Below are positions 45,277-53,846 of a DNA stretch of 64,000 nt, piece by piece. Both the position numbers and the translations under genes were made by a program. Below the pieces are notes generated by a model. That model made no database searches. It was not told the origin of the DNA and was given only the letters and a program-made list of their open reading frames with translations. The stretch is from Ewingella sp049889095 (GTDB taxonomy: Bacteria; Pseudomonadota; Gammaproteobacteria; Enterobacterales; Enterobacteriaceae), in assembly GCA_049889095.1 (NCBI GenBank), contig JBLJFK010000002.1. One strand, given 5' to 3'. How positions within the stretch are numbered: the first letter of the stretch is position 1; the number at the start of each line of letters is the position of its first letter.

Positions 45277-45307
45277 TTACATCATATCGATATTTCTGCC
45301 GAAACCC

Positions 45308-45691
45308 TTACAGGCTTTCGGTGAAAGTACGGGTGATGACATCACGTTGCTGTTCTGGAGTCAGGGAATTAAAACGCACCGCATAACCAGATACACGAAT
45401 AGTTAGCTGCGGATATTTTTCCGGATGCTTGACCGCATCTTCCAGAGTTTCACGACGCATCACGTTGACGTTCAGATGCTGACCACCTTCAACGCGAACG
45501 GTCGGCTGGAACTCCATCGGCACTTCACGATATTCGATCTGACCCAGATCGCTCACTGCAACGATTTGATCTTCGGCAAAACCAGCTTTAGCACAAACAC
45601 AACGTGCTTCAGCTTTCTCATCATCAAGCAGCCAGAAAGAGTTCTTCAGCGCTTCATTGTTGGCTTTAGTAATTTGGATTCCGGTGATCAT
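45308..45691 (-). CDS. grcA: Autonomous glycyl radical cofactor GrcA
   Basis: A 127-residue protein that replaces the damaged C-terminal radical domain of pyruvate formate-lyase. The glycyl-radical motif RVSGYAVRFNSLTPEQQ is intact. Upstream are a perfect FNR site, a weaker second one and a strong palindrome, in line with its anaerobic induction in E. coli (as YfiD). Confidence 0.97.
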   Translation of the reverse strand: MITGIQITKANNEALKNSFWLLDDEKAEARCVCAKAGFAEDQIVAVSDLGQIEYREVPMEFQPTVRVEGGQHLNVNVMRRETLEDAVKHPEKYPQLTIRVSGYAVRFNSLTPEQQRDVITRTFTESL

Positions 45692-45767
45692 GTATTGCCT
45701 CCGTTAATAACTACGAAACTGAGATTTTTAACATGACTGTCGTACAAAACTAACGCCAGTCTTCTGT

Positions 45768-45783
45768 TACCTGATATCAGGTA
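45768..45783. promoter_or_regulatory. 16-bp perfect palindrome upstream of grcA
   Basis: TACCTGATATCAGGTA, lying 77-92 bases before the grcA start and between it and the FNR site. Wider flanks (GTTA, TAAC) extend the symmetry imperfectly. The binding factor is unknown to me. Confidence 0.5.
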
Positions 45784-45807
45784 TAACAGTTGAAGACCCC
45801 GCATTCT

Positions 45808-45821
45808 TTGATAAATATCAA
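45808..45821. promoter_or_regulatory. FNR binding site upstream of grcA
   Basis: TTGATAAATATCAA matches the FNR consensus TTGAT-N4-ATCAA exactly, 117 bases before the grcA start. Confidence 0.85.
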
Positions 45822-45902
45822 CTTTAAACCTGTGGGTATTCGGGCCGCATGGCAAATTAATGTTTTATATCAATTTTTGCCAGCCAACTATTTCAATTTA
45901 AT

Positions 45903-45916
45903 TTGAAAAACATCAA
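45903..45916. promoter_or_regulatory. Second, weaker FNR-like site
   Basis: TTGAAAAACATCAA differs from the FNR consensus at one base of the left half-site. E. coli grcA also has more than one FNR site. Confidence 0.45.
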
Positions 45917-46039
45917 TTATTTTTGCACTCAAACAGCCTGTGTGAGCCTTTTCTGCAATCATTGCGCAGCATGGTTTCACTGCTATGCGCTTGCAGGTAA
46001 GCTAACGCGATTGAAATTATAGAGAAAAGGAGCGCGTTA

Positions 46040-46720
46040 ATGTCTACCACTCTCACCTGGCATGACGTTATTGGTGCCGAAAAAGAACAGCCCTACTTCG
46101 TTGACACCCTGAAGTACGTCGCCAGCGAACGCGCTGCCGGCAAAATTATTTATCCGCCACAGACTGATGTCTTTAGCGCCTTCCGCTCAACGGAACTCTC
46201 GGATGTCAAAGTCGTGATCTTGGGTCAGGACCCTTACCATGGCCCCAATCAGGCTCATGGTCTCTCCTTCTCCGTCCGCCCCGGCATCCCTGCTCCACCT
46301 TCCCTGGTCAATATTTACAAAGAGCTGGTGACGGATATTCCCGGCTTCGAACGCCCTGCGCACGGCTATCTGCAAAGCTGGGCCGATCAGGGGGTATTGC
46401 TGCTTAATACTGTGTTGACCGTTGAAGCAGGTCAGGCGCATTCCCACGCAAAATTAGGCTGGGAGACGTTCACCGATAAAGTCATCGCTGCACTCAATGA
46501 GCATCGCGATGGCGTGATCTTTCTGCTCTGGGGATCTCATGCGCAGAAAAAAGGCAACTTCATTGATGCTCAACGCCATCATATTCTTAAAGCACCGCAT
46601 CCTTCACCGCTGTCAGCCCATCGCGGTTTTTTGGGTTGCAAACACTTTTCCACAACCAATGCCCTGCTTGAGAAACAAGGACTTAACCCCATACACTGGA
46701 CACCAGTGCTACCAGCTTAA
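46040..46720 (+). CDS. ung: Uracil-DNA glycosylase Ung
   Basis: A 226-residue repair enzyme that removes uracil from DNA. Seen are the water-activating loop GQDPYHGPNQAHGLSFSV and the minor-groove loop HPSPLSAHRGF. AAAGGAG precedes the start. It lies between grcA and the grpE terminator, similar to E. coli. Confidence 0.98.
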   Translation: MSTTLTWHDVIGAEKEQPYFVDTLKYVASERAAGKIIYPPQTDVFSAFRSTELSDVKVVILGQDPYHGPNQAHGLSFSVRPGIPAPPSLVNIYKELVTDIPGFERPAHGYLQSWADQGVLLLNTVLTVEAGQAHSHAKLGWETFTDKVIAALNEHRDGVIFLLWGSHAQKKGNFIDAQRHHILKAPHPSPLSAHRGFLGCKHFSTTNALLEKQGLNPIHWTPVLPA

Positions 46721-46742
46721 AGGTCCTATCTGCTTAAAATAT

Positions 46743-46770
46743 AAAAGGCATCCCGCAGGATGCCTTTTAT
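46743..46770. terminator. Bidirectional terminator between ung and grpE
   Basis: AAAAGGCATCC (46743-46753) pairs with GGATGCCTTTT (46758-46768) over a 4-base loop. It serves both convergent genes. Confidence 0.9.
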
Positions 46771-46785
46771 CAGATCACAACGGAA

Positions 46786-47373
46786 TCAAGCTTTAGCTTT
46801 AGACACCGCAACCATCGCAGGACGAAGCAAGCGCCCGTTCAGACGGTAACCTTTCTGCATTACCATCATCACGTGGTTCGGCTCAAGATCTTCCGATTCC
46901 ATCAGCGTCATGGCCTGATGCAACTCTGGGTTAAATGGAACATGAATATCGCTCACGACTTCCATACCAAATTTTTGTACCGCATCCAAAAGGGATTTCA
47001 GTGTTAACTCCACCCCTTCAATCATACCAGCCAGTTCGCCATTGGACTTATCGGCCAGATCCAGTGCGCGCTCCAGATTGTCGATCACAGGCAGCAATTC
47101 GCTGGAGAATTTTTCCAGAGCGAATTTGTGCGCTTTCTCAATGTCCATCTCAGTGCGGCGGCGAATGTTTTCCACTTCCGCCTTGGCGCGCAGCAGACTA
47201 TCGCGTTCGCGCTGCTGAGCTTCGTTCAACTGAGCTTCAAGCTCTGCAATACGCTCGTCGCGCGGATCAACGACGTCTGCCGCCTCAGTTTCCGCTCCCG
47301 TATGCAGCGCTTGTTCCTGATTTAACTCATCCGAGACTTGCTCGTTAGGCGTTTTATGTTCTTTACTACTCAT
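46786..47373 (-). CDS. grpE: Nucleotide exchange factor GrpE
   Basis: A 195-residue partner of DnaK: an acidic N-terminus, a long coiled coil (residues about 40-90, ELEAQLNEAQQRERDSLLRA) and a beta domain at the C-terminus (VMMVMQKGYRLNGRLLRPAM). It is a heat-shock gene in relatives. It is divergent from nadK. Confidence 0.97.
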   Translation of the reverse strand: MSSKEHKTPNEQVSDELNQEQALHTGAETEAADVVDPRDERIAELEAQLNEAQQRERDSLLRAKAEVENIRRRTEMDIEKAHKFALEKFSSELLPVIDNLERALDLADKSNGELAGMIEGVELTLKSLLDAVQKFGMEVVSDIHVPFNPELHQAMTLMESEDLEPNHVMMVMQKGYRLNGRLLRPAMVAVSKAKA

Positions 47374-47508
47374 GAATTTCTCCGCGTTTTAGCATTAATC
47401 TTGCTACTGGGCTTATTATGGGGATCAAAACCGCCGTTTCAAGGTTTGCTTTCAAAGGTTCGAACATTATGCAGGCGTTAAAAAAGCTTCCTGAGGATAA
47501 CCACAGCG

Positions 47509-48387
47509 ATGAATAAAAAATTTGAGTGCATAGGCATTGTCGGCCACCCACGCCATCCTTCCGCGCTCGCCACCCATGAAATGCTTTATCACTGGTTAGT
47601 CTCGAAAGGTTATGAGGTCGTCGTTGAACGCCAGGTCGCTCAGGATCTTAAACTTAAAGGTGCGCAAACCGGCAGTCTTGCCGATATTGGTAAAAAAGCC
47701 GATCTGGCTGTGGTTGTCGGTGGTGATGGCAATATGCTCGGCGCAGCGCGCGTTCTGGCGCGTTATGACATTAAAGTCATTGGTATCAACCGTGGAAATC
47801 TTGGTTTTCTCACCGATCTCGATCCGGACAACGCCCTGCAGCAACTCGATGATGTCCTGAAAGGGGAATATATCAGCGAACAGCGCTTTCTTCTGGAAGC
47901 CATGGTGCGCTGCCAAGATCGCCAGTGTCGGATGAGCACCGCGATTAACGAGGTGGTTTTGCACCCCGGCAAAGTGGCGCATATGATTGAATTTGAAGTT
48001 TATATTGATGAAAAATTCGCCTTTTCCCAGCGTTCAGATGGATTGATCATTTCCACCCCAACAGGTTCTACGGCGTATTCATTATCCGGAGGAGGTCCGA
48101 TTTTAACCCCGACGCTGGATGCCATTGCGCTGGTGCCGATGTTCCCGCACACCTTGTCGGCCCGTCCGTTGGTCATTAACAGCAGCAGCACCATCTGCCT
48201 GAAATTTTCCCACATCAGCAGCGACCTGGAAATCAGCTGTGACAGCCAGATTGCGCTACCCATTCAACAGGGAGAAGAAGTCGTGATCCGCCGCAGCGAG
48301 TATCATCTGAATCTCATACATCCTAAAGATTACAGCTACTTCAACACATTAAGCACCAAGCTCGGTTGGTCAAAAAAACTGTTCTGA
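47509..48387 (+). CDS. nadK: NAD kinase NadK
   Basis: A 292-residue enzyme that makes NADP. Seen are the GGDG motif (VVVGGDGNMLGAARVLARYD) and the glycine-rich site (ISTPTGSTAYSLSGGGPIL). It is followed by recN with its own SOS promoter. Confidence 0.98.
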   Translation: MNKKFECIGIVGHPRHPSALATHEMLYHWLVSKGYEVVVERQVAQDLKLKGAQTGSLADIGKKADLAVVVGGDGNMLGAARVLARYDIKVIGINRGNLGFLTDLDPDNALQQLDDVLKGEYISEQRFLLEAMVRCQDRQCRMSTAINEVVLHPGKVAHMIEFEVYIDEKFAFSQRSDGLIISTPTGSTAYSLSGGGPILTPTLDAIALVPMFPHTLSARPLVINSSSTICLKFSHISSDLEISCDSQIALPIQQGEEVVIRRSEYHLNLIHPKDYSYFNTLSTKLGWSKKLF

Positions 48388-48435
48388 TGGAATACATCTC
48401 ACAGAATACTAAAAAATAGTGCGCCGGAGACTTTA

Positions 48436-48473
48436 CTGTATATAAAACCAGTTTATACTGTATGTAATTACAG
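48436..48473. promoter_or_regulatory. Two LexA boxes of recN
   Basis: CTGTATGTAATTACAG (48458-48473) fits the SOS box CTGT-N8-ACAG exactly, and CTGTATATAAAACCAG (48436-48451) differs by one base. E. coli recN also carries multiple LexA sites. They lie 29-66 bases before the start codon. Confidence 0.9.
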
Positions 48474-48501
48474 GTCTGTTTTTATGTACAGGAAGGTGAT
48501 C

Positions 48502-50163
48502 ATGCTGGCGCAATTAACTATCAGTAACTTTGCCATTGTTCGTGAGTTAGACATCGATTTTCACCGCGGTATGACGGCCATCACTGGCGAAACCGGTGCG
48601 GGTAAATCTATTGCGATTGACGCGCTGGGCTTATGCCTTGGCAACCGTGCTGATGGTAGCACCGTGCGCCTTGGGGCCGCGCGCGCAGATATCTGTGCCC
48701 GCTTCAATCTGGCCGATACACCTTCTGCAAAACAGTGGCTGGCGGAAAACCAACTGGATGAAGGCAATGATTGCCTGCTGCGTCGAACCATCAGCGCTGA
48801 CGGCCGCTCTCGGGGCTTTATCAACGGTACGCCGGTCCCGCTTTCCCAACTGCGGGAGGTCGGCCAACATCTAATCCAGATCCACGGCCAGCATGCGCAC
48901 CAGCTTCTGCTCAAACCCGAGCATCAAAAACAGCTGCTGGATGCCTACGCCGATCAGCCAGCGCTGCTGTCACAAATGCGTCAGGCCTATCAGAATTGGC
49001 ACTACAGCTGCCGCCTGTTGGCGCAATATCAGCAGCAGGTGACGGAACGCGAGGCACGCCGCCAACTGCTGCAATACCAGTTGAAAGAACTGAATGAATT
49101 CTCGCCGCAGGCGGGAGAATACGAACAGATTGATGAAGAGTACAAACGCCTGGCGAACAGCGGACAACTCCTGTCGTTAAGCCAGAGTGCGATTTACCTG
49201 CTGGCCGACGGTGATGATCAAAATATTATCAGCCTGTTGCATACCGCTAAAAATCATCTGGCTGAACTGGTTGAACTCGATAGTAAAATGAATGACCTGA
49301 TCGGCATGCTTGACGATGCTTCCATCCAAATCAGCGAAGCGAGTGACGAGCTTCGCCATTACGGCGAACAGCTTGATATGGACCCTAACCGCCTGTTCGA
49401 ACTGGAGCAACGCCTGTCGCGCCAAATGAGCCTGGCTAAAAAACATCGCGTACCTGCTGAAACGTTGCCGGAATTACACCGCCAGTTGCTTGAAGAACAA
49501 CAAGCGTTGGACGATCAAGAAATAAATCAGGCCGAACTAAGCGAGACAGTGAATTTGCATTATCTTCAGGCACTGGATATCGCCAAGCAGCTCCATGACA
49601 AGCGGCAGTTTTTCGCCGATGAGCTGGCACGTCTCATCACGGAAAGCATGCAAGCACTCTCCATGCCACACGGTAAATTCAGGATTCAGGTGCAGTTCGT
49701 ACCAGAGCATTTAAGTCAGGAAGGCGCGGACCGCTTAGAGTTCCAGGTCACCACCAACCCAGGGCAACCTTTGCAGGCATTGGCAAAAGTCGCTTCCGGC
49801 GGCGAGCTTTCGCGTATCGCTTTGGCGATTCAGGTGATCACTGCACAAAAAATGGAAACGCCGGCACTGATTTTTGATGAGGTTGATGTGGGTATCAGTG
49901 GCCCAACGGCAGCCATTGTCGGCAAACTACTGCGTCAGTTGGGTGAATCCACTCAGGTCATGTGCGTTACGCATTTACCGCAGGTGGCCGGTTGTGGCCA
50001 TCAACATTATTTCGTCAGCAAAGACACTGATGGCGAAGTGACTGAAACACAGATGAGCCCGCTCGATAAAAAGGCCAGATTGCAGGAACTTGCCCGTCTG
50101 CTGGGTGGAAGCGAAGTGACGCGACATACGCTGGCGAACGCAAAAGAACTGCTGGCAGCGTGA
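48502..50163 (+). CDS. recN: DNA repair protein RecN
   Basis: A 553-residue SMC-like ATPase for double-strand break repair. Walker A is GETGAGKSIAIDALGL; a central coiled coil follows; the C-terminus holds the signature ASGGELSRIALAIQV and Walker B LIFDEVDVGISG. The ATG at 48502 (MLAQLTISNFAIV) has AGGAAGG upstream and fits the family; an in-frame ATG at 48484 does not. SOS control is expected from the LexA boxes. Confidence 0.98.
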   Translation: MLAQLTISNFAIVRELDIDFHRGMTAITGETGAGKSIAIDALGLCLGNRADGSTVRLGAARADICARFNLADTPSAKQWLAENQLDEGNDCLLRRTISADGRSRGFINGTPVPLSQLREVGQHLIQIHGQHAHQLLLKPEHQKQLLDAYADQPALLSQMRQAYQNWHYSCRLLAQYQQQVTEREARRQLLQYQLKELNEFSPQAGEYEQIDEEYKRLANSGQLLSLSQSAIYLLADGDDQNIISLLHTAKNHLAELVELDSKMNDLIGMLDDASIQISEASDELRHYGEQLDMDPNRLFELEQRLSRQMSLAKKHRVPAETLPELHRQLLEEQQALDDQEINQAELSETVNLHYLQALDIAKQLHDKRQFFADELARLITESMQALSMPHGKFRIQVQFVPEHLSQEGADRLEFQVTTNPGQPLQALAKVASGGELSRIALAIQVITAQKMETPALIFDEVDVGISGPTAAIVGKLLRQLGESTQVMCVTHLPQVAGCGHQHYFVSKDTDGEVTETQMSPLDKKARLQELARLLGGSEVTRHTLANAKELLAA

Positions 50164-50269
50164 AAAGGTCAACTTTTTTACAGTTCTGCGGTCATACAGG
50201 TGCCCCGCAAAGGTTTCAAACTGATGAAAGGTCTATTATCATCGGCATCTTATGCCCTAAAGGAATGTA

Positions 50270-50620
50270 ATGACTATGCGCTGTAAAACGCTAACTGCCG
50301 CCGCAGTAACTCTCGTAATGCTGACTGCGGGCTGTTCCACACTGGAAAAGGTGGTTTATCGGCCTGACATCAATCAGGGGAACTATCTGTCTCCTGCTGA
50401 TGTACAAAAAATTCATACCGGTATGACCAAGCCACAAGTTGCTTATATTCTTGGTACACCGATGCTGCATGATCCGTTCGGCAATAACACCTGGTACTAC
50501 GTTTTCCGTGAACAGCCGGGCCATCAGGACGTAAAACAGCAAACACTGACGCTGACCTTTAACGAAGCAGGTACGTTAACGAACATGGATAACAAGCTTA
50601 AATTAGACAGTAAGAATTAA
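50270..50620 (+). CDS. bamE: Outer-membrane assembly lipoprotein BamE
   Basis: A 116-residue lipoprotein (SmpA) of the BAM complex: signal peptide with lipobox LTAGC, then YRPDINQGNYLSPADVQKIH and QQTLTLTFNEAGTLTNMDNK. Its ATG has AAGGA at 5 bases; the E. coli start corresponds to the ATG two codons later (50276). Confidence 0.96.
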   Translation: MTMRCKTLTAAAVTLVMLTAGCSTLEKVVYRPDINQGNYLSPADVQKIHTGMTKPQVAYILGTPMLHDPFGNNTWYYVFREQPGHQDVKQQTLTLTFNEAGTLTNMDNKLKLDSKN

Positions 50621-50675
50621 TTTCCCGTCAGATGGTGATGGCAATAAGCCGCCAGCACTCATCCTCAGGGTAAAA

Positions 50676-50706
50676 AAATAAGGCGCCCAAAGCGCCTTAT
50701 TTTTTG
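50676..50706. terminator. Bidirectional terminator between bamE and rnfH
   Basis: AATAAGGCGC (50677-50686) pairs with GCGCCTTATT (50692-50701). It overlaps the last codons of the convergent rnfH gene. Confidence 0.85.
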
Positions 50707-50981
50707 GAGCGTTCGGCACGTAATCGTCGAAGCTCTTTGGGGTCAGCAATCAGCGGACGGTAAATTTCAATACGATCGCCATCATCAACAATATCTCTCA
50801 GTTTCACCGGGCGGCTATAAACACCAACCTTGTTACTTGCCAGATCGATGTCAGTTCGTAGTTCCAGCAAACCTGATGCCTGAATAGCCTGTTCGACTGT
50901 GCTTCCTGATTCCAGCTTGACCGTACGCAGATACTGGCGTTCCGGCAATGCGTAAACAACCTCAACGCAGATCTCAGGCAC
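50697..50981 (-). CDS. rnfH: RnfH family protein
   Basis: A ubiquitin-like-fold protein of 94 residues (YfjF): CVEVVYALPERQYLRTVKL and VKLRDIVDDGDRIEIYRPLI. The role is unknown; in E. coli it is a partner gene of ratA. The ORF extends upstream, but GTG at 50981 with GAGG six bases before it matches the family start and overlaps the ratA end by 8 bases. Confidence 0.93.
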   Translation of the reverse strand: MPEICVEVVYALPERQYLRTVKLESGSTVEQAIQASGLLELRTDIDLASNKVGVYSRPVKLRDIVDDGDRIEIYRPLIADPKELRRLRAERSKK

Positions 50982-51408
50982 TGTAAACCTCTTTGGCACG
51001 CAGGGTGAAAGCCTGAACCATGCTACCGGCCAGTTCTTTGAAAATTTTACCGAATGCCAGCTCAATCAATTTATTGGTAAATTCAAAATCTAAATTAAGC
51101 TCGACCTTACAGGCCTCAGAGCTGAGCGCAATAAAATTCCAGCCCCCCATCAACTTACGAAATGGGCCATCCACGAGTTGCATATCAATACGCTGGTTAC
51201 TGAACAGCATATTCCGCGTAGTGAAGGTTTTGCTAATACCGGCCTTAGAAACATCCACGGCAGCAATCATAGACTCGGGGCTTTGTTCTAAAATTCGGCT
51301 ACCGGTACAACCCGGCAAAAATTGCGGATAAGCATCAACATCGTTTACTAAGTTGTACATCTGCTCCACGCTAAACGGCACAAGCGCAGAACGACTTATC
51401 TGTGGCAT
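50974..51408 (-). CDS. ratA: Type II toxin-antitoxin-like protein RatA
   Basis: A 144-residue START-domain protein (YfjG): SALVPFSVEQMYNLVNDVDA, YPQFLPGCTGSRIL, FRKLMGGWNFIAL. In E. coli it is described as blocking 70S ribosome association; relatives (Coq10) handle ubiquinone. It precedes and overlaps rnfH. Confidence 0.95.
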   Translation of the reverse strand: MPQISRSALVPFSVEQMYNLVNDVDAYPQFLPGCTGSRILEQSPESMIAAVDVSKAGISKTFTTRNMLFSNQRIDMQLVDGPFRKLMGGWNFIALSSEACKVELNLDFEFTNKLIELAFGKIFKELAGSMVQAFTLRAKEVYSA

Positions 51409-51565
51409 ATCATTTCCCAGGTGTCATAAATCGCGCAAATTATACCATTTATCGACCACGAGACAAAAAACTACCTGACCAGTTAAGCAACAAAGGCCAA
51501 AATCCTCAGGCTGTTGCCCGGTAGGGATTTCATTCGTCAACGCTTACAGTATAATAAGTATCACT

Positions 51566-52048
51566 ATGACAAATAAAAAAGCACATAAACCCGGTTCCGC
51601 AACCATTGCGATGAACAAACGCGCTCGCCATGAATTCTTCATCGAAGAAGAGATCGAGGCGGGGCTTGCTTTGCAAGGTTGGGAAGTTAAATCGATGCGC
51701 GCTGGCAAAGCGAACATCACTGACAGCTATGTCACCTTCAAGGATGGGGAAGCCTATCTATTTGGCGCGACTATCCAGCCTTTAAGTGTCGCATCCAGCC
51801 ACGTTGTTTGCGACCCAACCCGCACCCGTAAATTACTGCTCAACAAACGTGAATTAGAAACGTTGCTCGGCAAGGTCAGCCGTGACGGCTACACCATTGT
51901 TGCGCTTTCCATGTATTGGAAAAATGCCTGGAGCAAAGTCAAAATTGGCCTGGCTAAAGGTAAGAAAGAGCACGACAAGCGGGACAACATTAAAGATCGC
52001 GAGTGGAAAGTAGACAAAGCTCGGATCATGAAGAACTCAAACCGCTAA
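51566..52048 (+). CDS. smpB: SsrA-binding protein SmpB
   Basis: A 160-residue RNA-binding protein that carries tmRNA to stalled ribosomes: NKRARHEFFIEEEIEAGLAL, LQGWEVKSMRAGKANI and the basic tail (KGKKEHDKRDNIKDREWKVD). It lies 49 bases before ssrA. Confidence 0.98.
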   Translation: MTNKKAHKPGSATIAMNKRARHEFFIEEEIEAGLALQGWEVKSMRAGKANITDSYVTFKDGEAYLFGATIQPLSVASSHVVCDPTRTRKLLLNKRELETLLGKVSRDGYTIVALSMYWKNAWSKVKIGLAKGKKEHDKRDNIKDREWKVDKARIMKNSNR

Positions 52049-52097
52049 GCTACTGGCTTAGCGCACCTATTTTCTGATATAGTGCACGACAGTACTT

Positions 52098-52461
52098 GGG
52101 GCTGATTCTGGATTCGACGGGATTTGCGAAGCCCAAGGAGCATGCCGAGGGGCGGTTGGCCTCGTAAAAAGCCGCAAAAAAATAGTTGCAAACGACGAAA
52201 ACTACGCACTAGCAGCTTAATAACCTGCTTAGAGCCCTCTCTCCCTAGCCTCCGCTCTTAGGACGGGGAATTTAGAGAGGTCAAACCAAAAGAGATCGCG
52301 TGGACACCTTGCCTGGGGTGAAAGCGTTAAACCCAATCAGGATAGTTTGTTAGTGGCGTGTCTGTCCGCAGCTAACCGGCGAATGTAATGACTAGACTAA
52401 GCATGTAGTGCCGACGGTGTAGTAATTTCGGACGGGGGTTCAAATCCCCCCAGCTCCACCA
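52098..52461 (+). ncRNA. ssrA: tmRNA (ssrA)
   Basis: The 364-base transfer-messenger RNA begins GGGGCTGATTCTGGATTCGA and ends CAGCTCCACCA with encoded CCA. The tag frame starts at GCA 52188 and reads ANDENYALAA, then TAA. The 3' end also serves as the attachment site of the downstream P4-like element, which restores an intact tmRNA end. Confidence 0.98.
52440..52461 (+). other. Left attachment site (attL) in the 3' end of ssrA
   Basis: The T-arm/acceptor end of tmRNA (TCAAATCCCCCCAGCTCCAC and the final CA) abuts the integrase module. P4-type integrases often use the ssrA 3' end. The exact core cannot be defined because no second copy is seen in the window. Confidence 0.55.
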
Positions 52462-52504
52462 AATAACGTTCCGGTTATTACCAGATAAGTCCGGAGAAGT
52501 CCTG

Positions 52505-52540
52505 AAAGCCCGCATCCCTACTAGGTTTGCGGGCTTTTTT
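52505..52540 (+). terminator. Terminator of ssrA
   Basis: AAAGCCCGCA (52505-52514) pairs with TGCGGGCTTT (52528-52537), then T's. It sits 44 bases past the tmRNA, on the element side of attL. Confidence 0.85.
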
Positions 52541-52583
52541 GTGTCTGTAGTAGTCCGAGGAAATCCGCCTTAAGCCGGAGTCT

Positions 52584-52637
52584 ATTGGTATACGAATTGG
52601 TATACGCTAAGATGTATACCAATAAACGTATACCAAT
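52584..52637. repeat. Four ATTGGTATAC half-sites in paired inverted order before int
   Basis: ATTGGTATAC occurs directly at 52584 and 52596 and in reverse complement at 52614 and 52628, making a nested palindrome that ends 17 bases before the int ATG. It could be an arm site for the integrase or Vis, or an operator controlling int. Confidence 0.85.
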
Positions 52638-52654
52638 TAAGGGAAGATCCTTAC

Positions 52655-53845
52655 ATGGCGCGGACTACACGCCCCCTCACCCATACCGAAGTACAAAAAG
52701 CTAAAGCCCTCGATAAAGACCTGACCCTGCATGACGGTGATGGGCTCTTTTTGCTGGTCAAAACCACCGGCAAGAAAATTTGGCGTTTCCGCTACCAGGT
52801 TCCTAACACTTCAAAACGTACTATGATCAGCCTTGGCGCTTACCCTGCCCTCTCCTTGGCCGATGCCAGAGAAGTACGTGCTGAAAAATTAGCAATGCTA
52901 GTCCGTGGGGTAGATCCGCAAGCGAGCGCTGAAGAAGAGGCGGAGAACCTCCAGATAGCTCAGGAAAGTATTTTCGGGAACGTGGCGCGTAAATGGTTTG
53001 AGTTGAAAGAAAAACACGTTAGCGCAAACCATGCGAAAGATATTTGGCGTTCTATAGAAAAGGACATCTTGCCCAGTATCGAAAATATTCCCGTTAAAGA
53101 GCTGAAAGCACGCACGCTGATTCAAGTGTTAGAACCAATCAAAGCACGCGGAGCATTAGAGACGGTCAGGCGGTTAGTTCAGCGCATAAACGAGATAATG
53201 ATTCATGCCGTCAATGTGGGTTTGCTCGATGCCAACCCGGCTTCGGGTATTGGTAATGCTTTTGAGCGGCCAAAGAAAGAGCATATGCCGACCATACGGC
53301 CCGAAGAGCTGCCTAAACTGATGCGCACCATCGCGATGAGCAATTTATCGATACCTACCCGCTGCCTGCTTGAATGGCAGTTACTGACGCTCATACGCCC
53401 TTCTGAAGCTTCTGCAACAGCCTGGGCAGAGATCGATATCGAGAATAAGCAGTGGTGTATTCCAGCAGAACGGATGAAGGCGAAACGCGATCATATCGTC
53501 CCGTTGTCAGAACAAGCTTTAGAGCTGCTGGAAATCATGCAGCCTATTAGTGGTAACCGTCAGTACGTTTTCCCTAGTCGCAACAACCCGCGTAAGCCCA
53601 TGAACAGCCAAACGGCAAATGCTGCGTTGAAACGTATCGGGTATGGGGGAAAGCTTGTTGCTCACGGTTTACGTTCAATCGCCAGCACAGCCATGAATGA
53701 AGCAGAGTTTAACGCTGATGTTATTGAGGCAGCATTAGCACATTGCGATAAGAACGATGTTCGACGCGCTTATAATCGGTCGACTTACATTGAGTTGCGG
53801 CGTGAACTAATGGATTGGTGGGGTGCCCAAGTTAGAGGCCGTTAA
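52655..53845 (+). CDS. int: P4-type tyrosine integrase
   Basis: A 396-residue site-specific recombinase: an N-terminal DUF4102-like arm-binding domain (LTHTEVQKAKALDKDLTLHD, DGLFLLVKTTGKKIWRFRYQ) and a catalytic domain with the R (LLTLIRPSEASAT), K, HGLRS, HCDK and RRAYNRSTY tyrosine elements. It integrates the element at ssrA. Its base composition is like the host backbone, unlike the genes after it. Confidence 0.95.
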   Translation: MARTTRPLTHTEVQKAKALDKDLTLHDGDGLFLLVKTTGKKIWRFRYQVPNTSKRTMISLGAYPALSLADAREVRAEKLAMLVRGVDPQASAEEEAENLQIAQESIFGNVARKWFELKEKHVSANHAKDIWRSIEKDILPSIENIPVKELKARTLIQVLEPIKARGALETVRRLVQRINEIMIHAVNVGLLDANPASGIGNAFERPKKEHMPTIRPEELPKLMRTIAMSNLSIPTRCLLEWQLLTLIRPSEASATAWAEIDIENKQWCIPAERMKAKRDHIVPLSEQALELLEIMQPISGNRQYVFPSRNNPRKPMNSQTANAALKRIGYGGKLVAHGLRSIASTAMNEAEFNADVIEAALAHCDKNDVRRAYNRSTYIELRRELMDWWGAQVRGR

Positions 53846-53846
53846 A

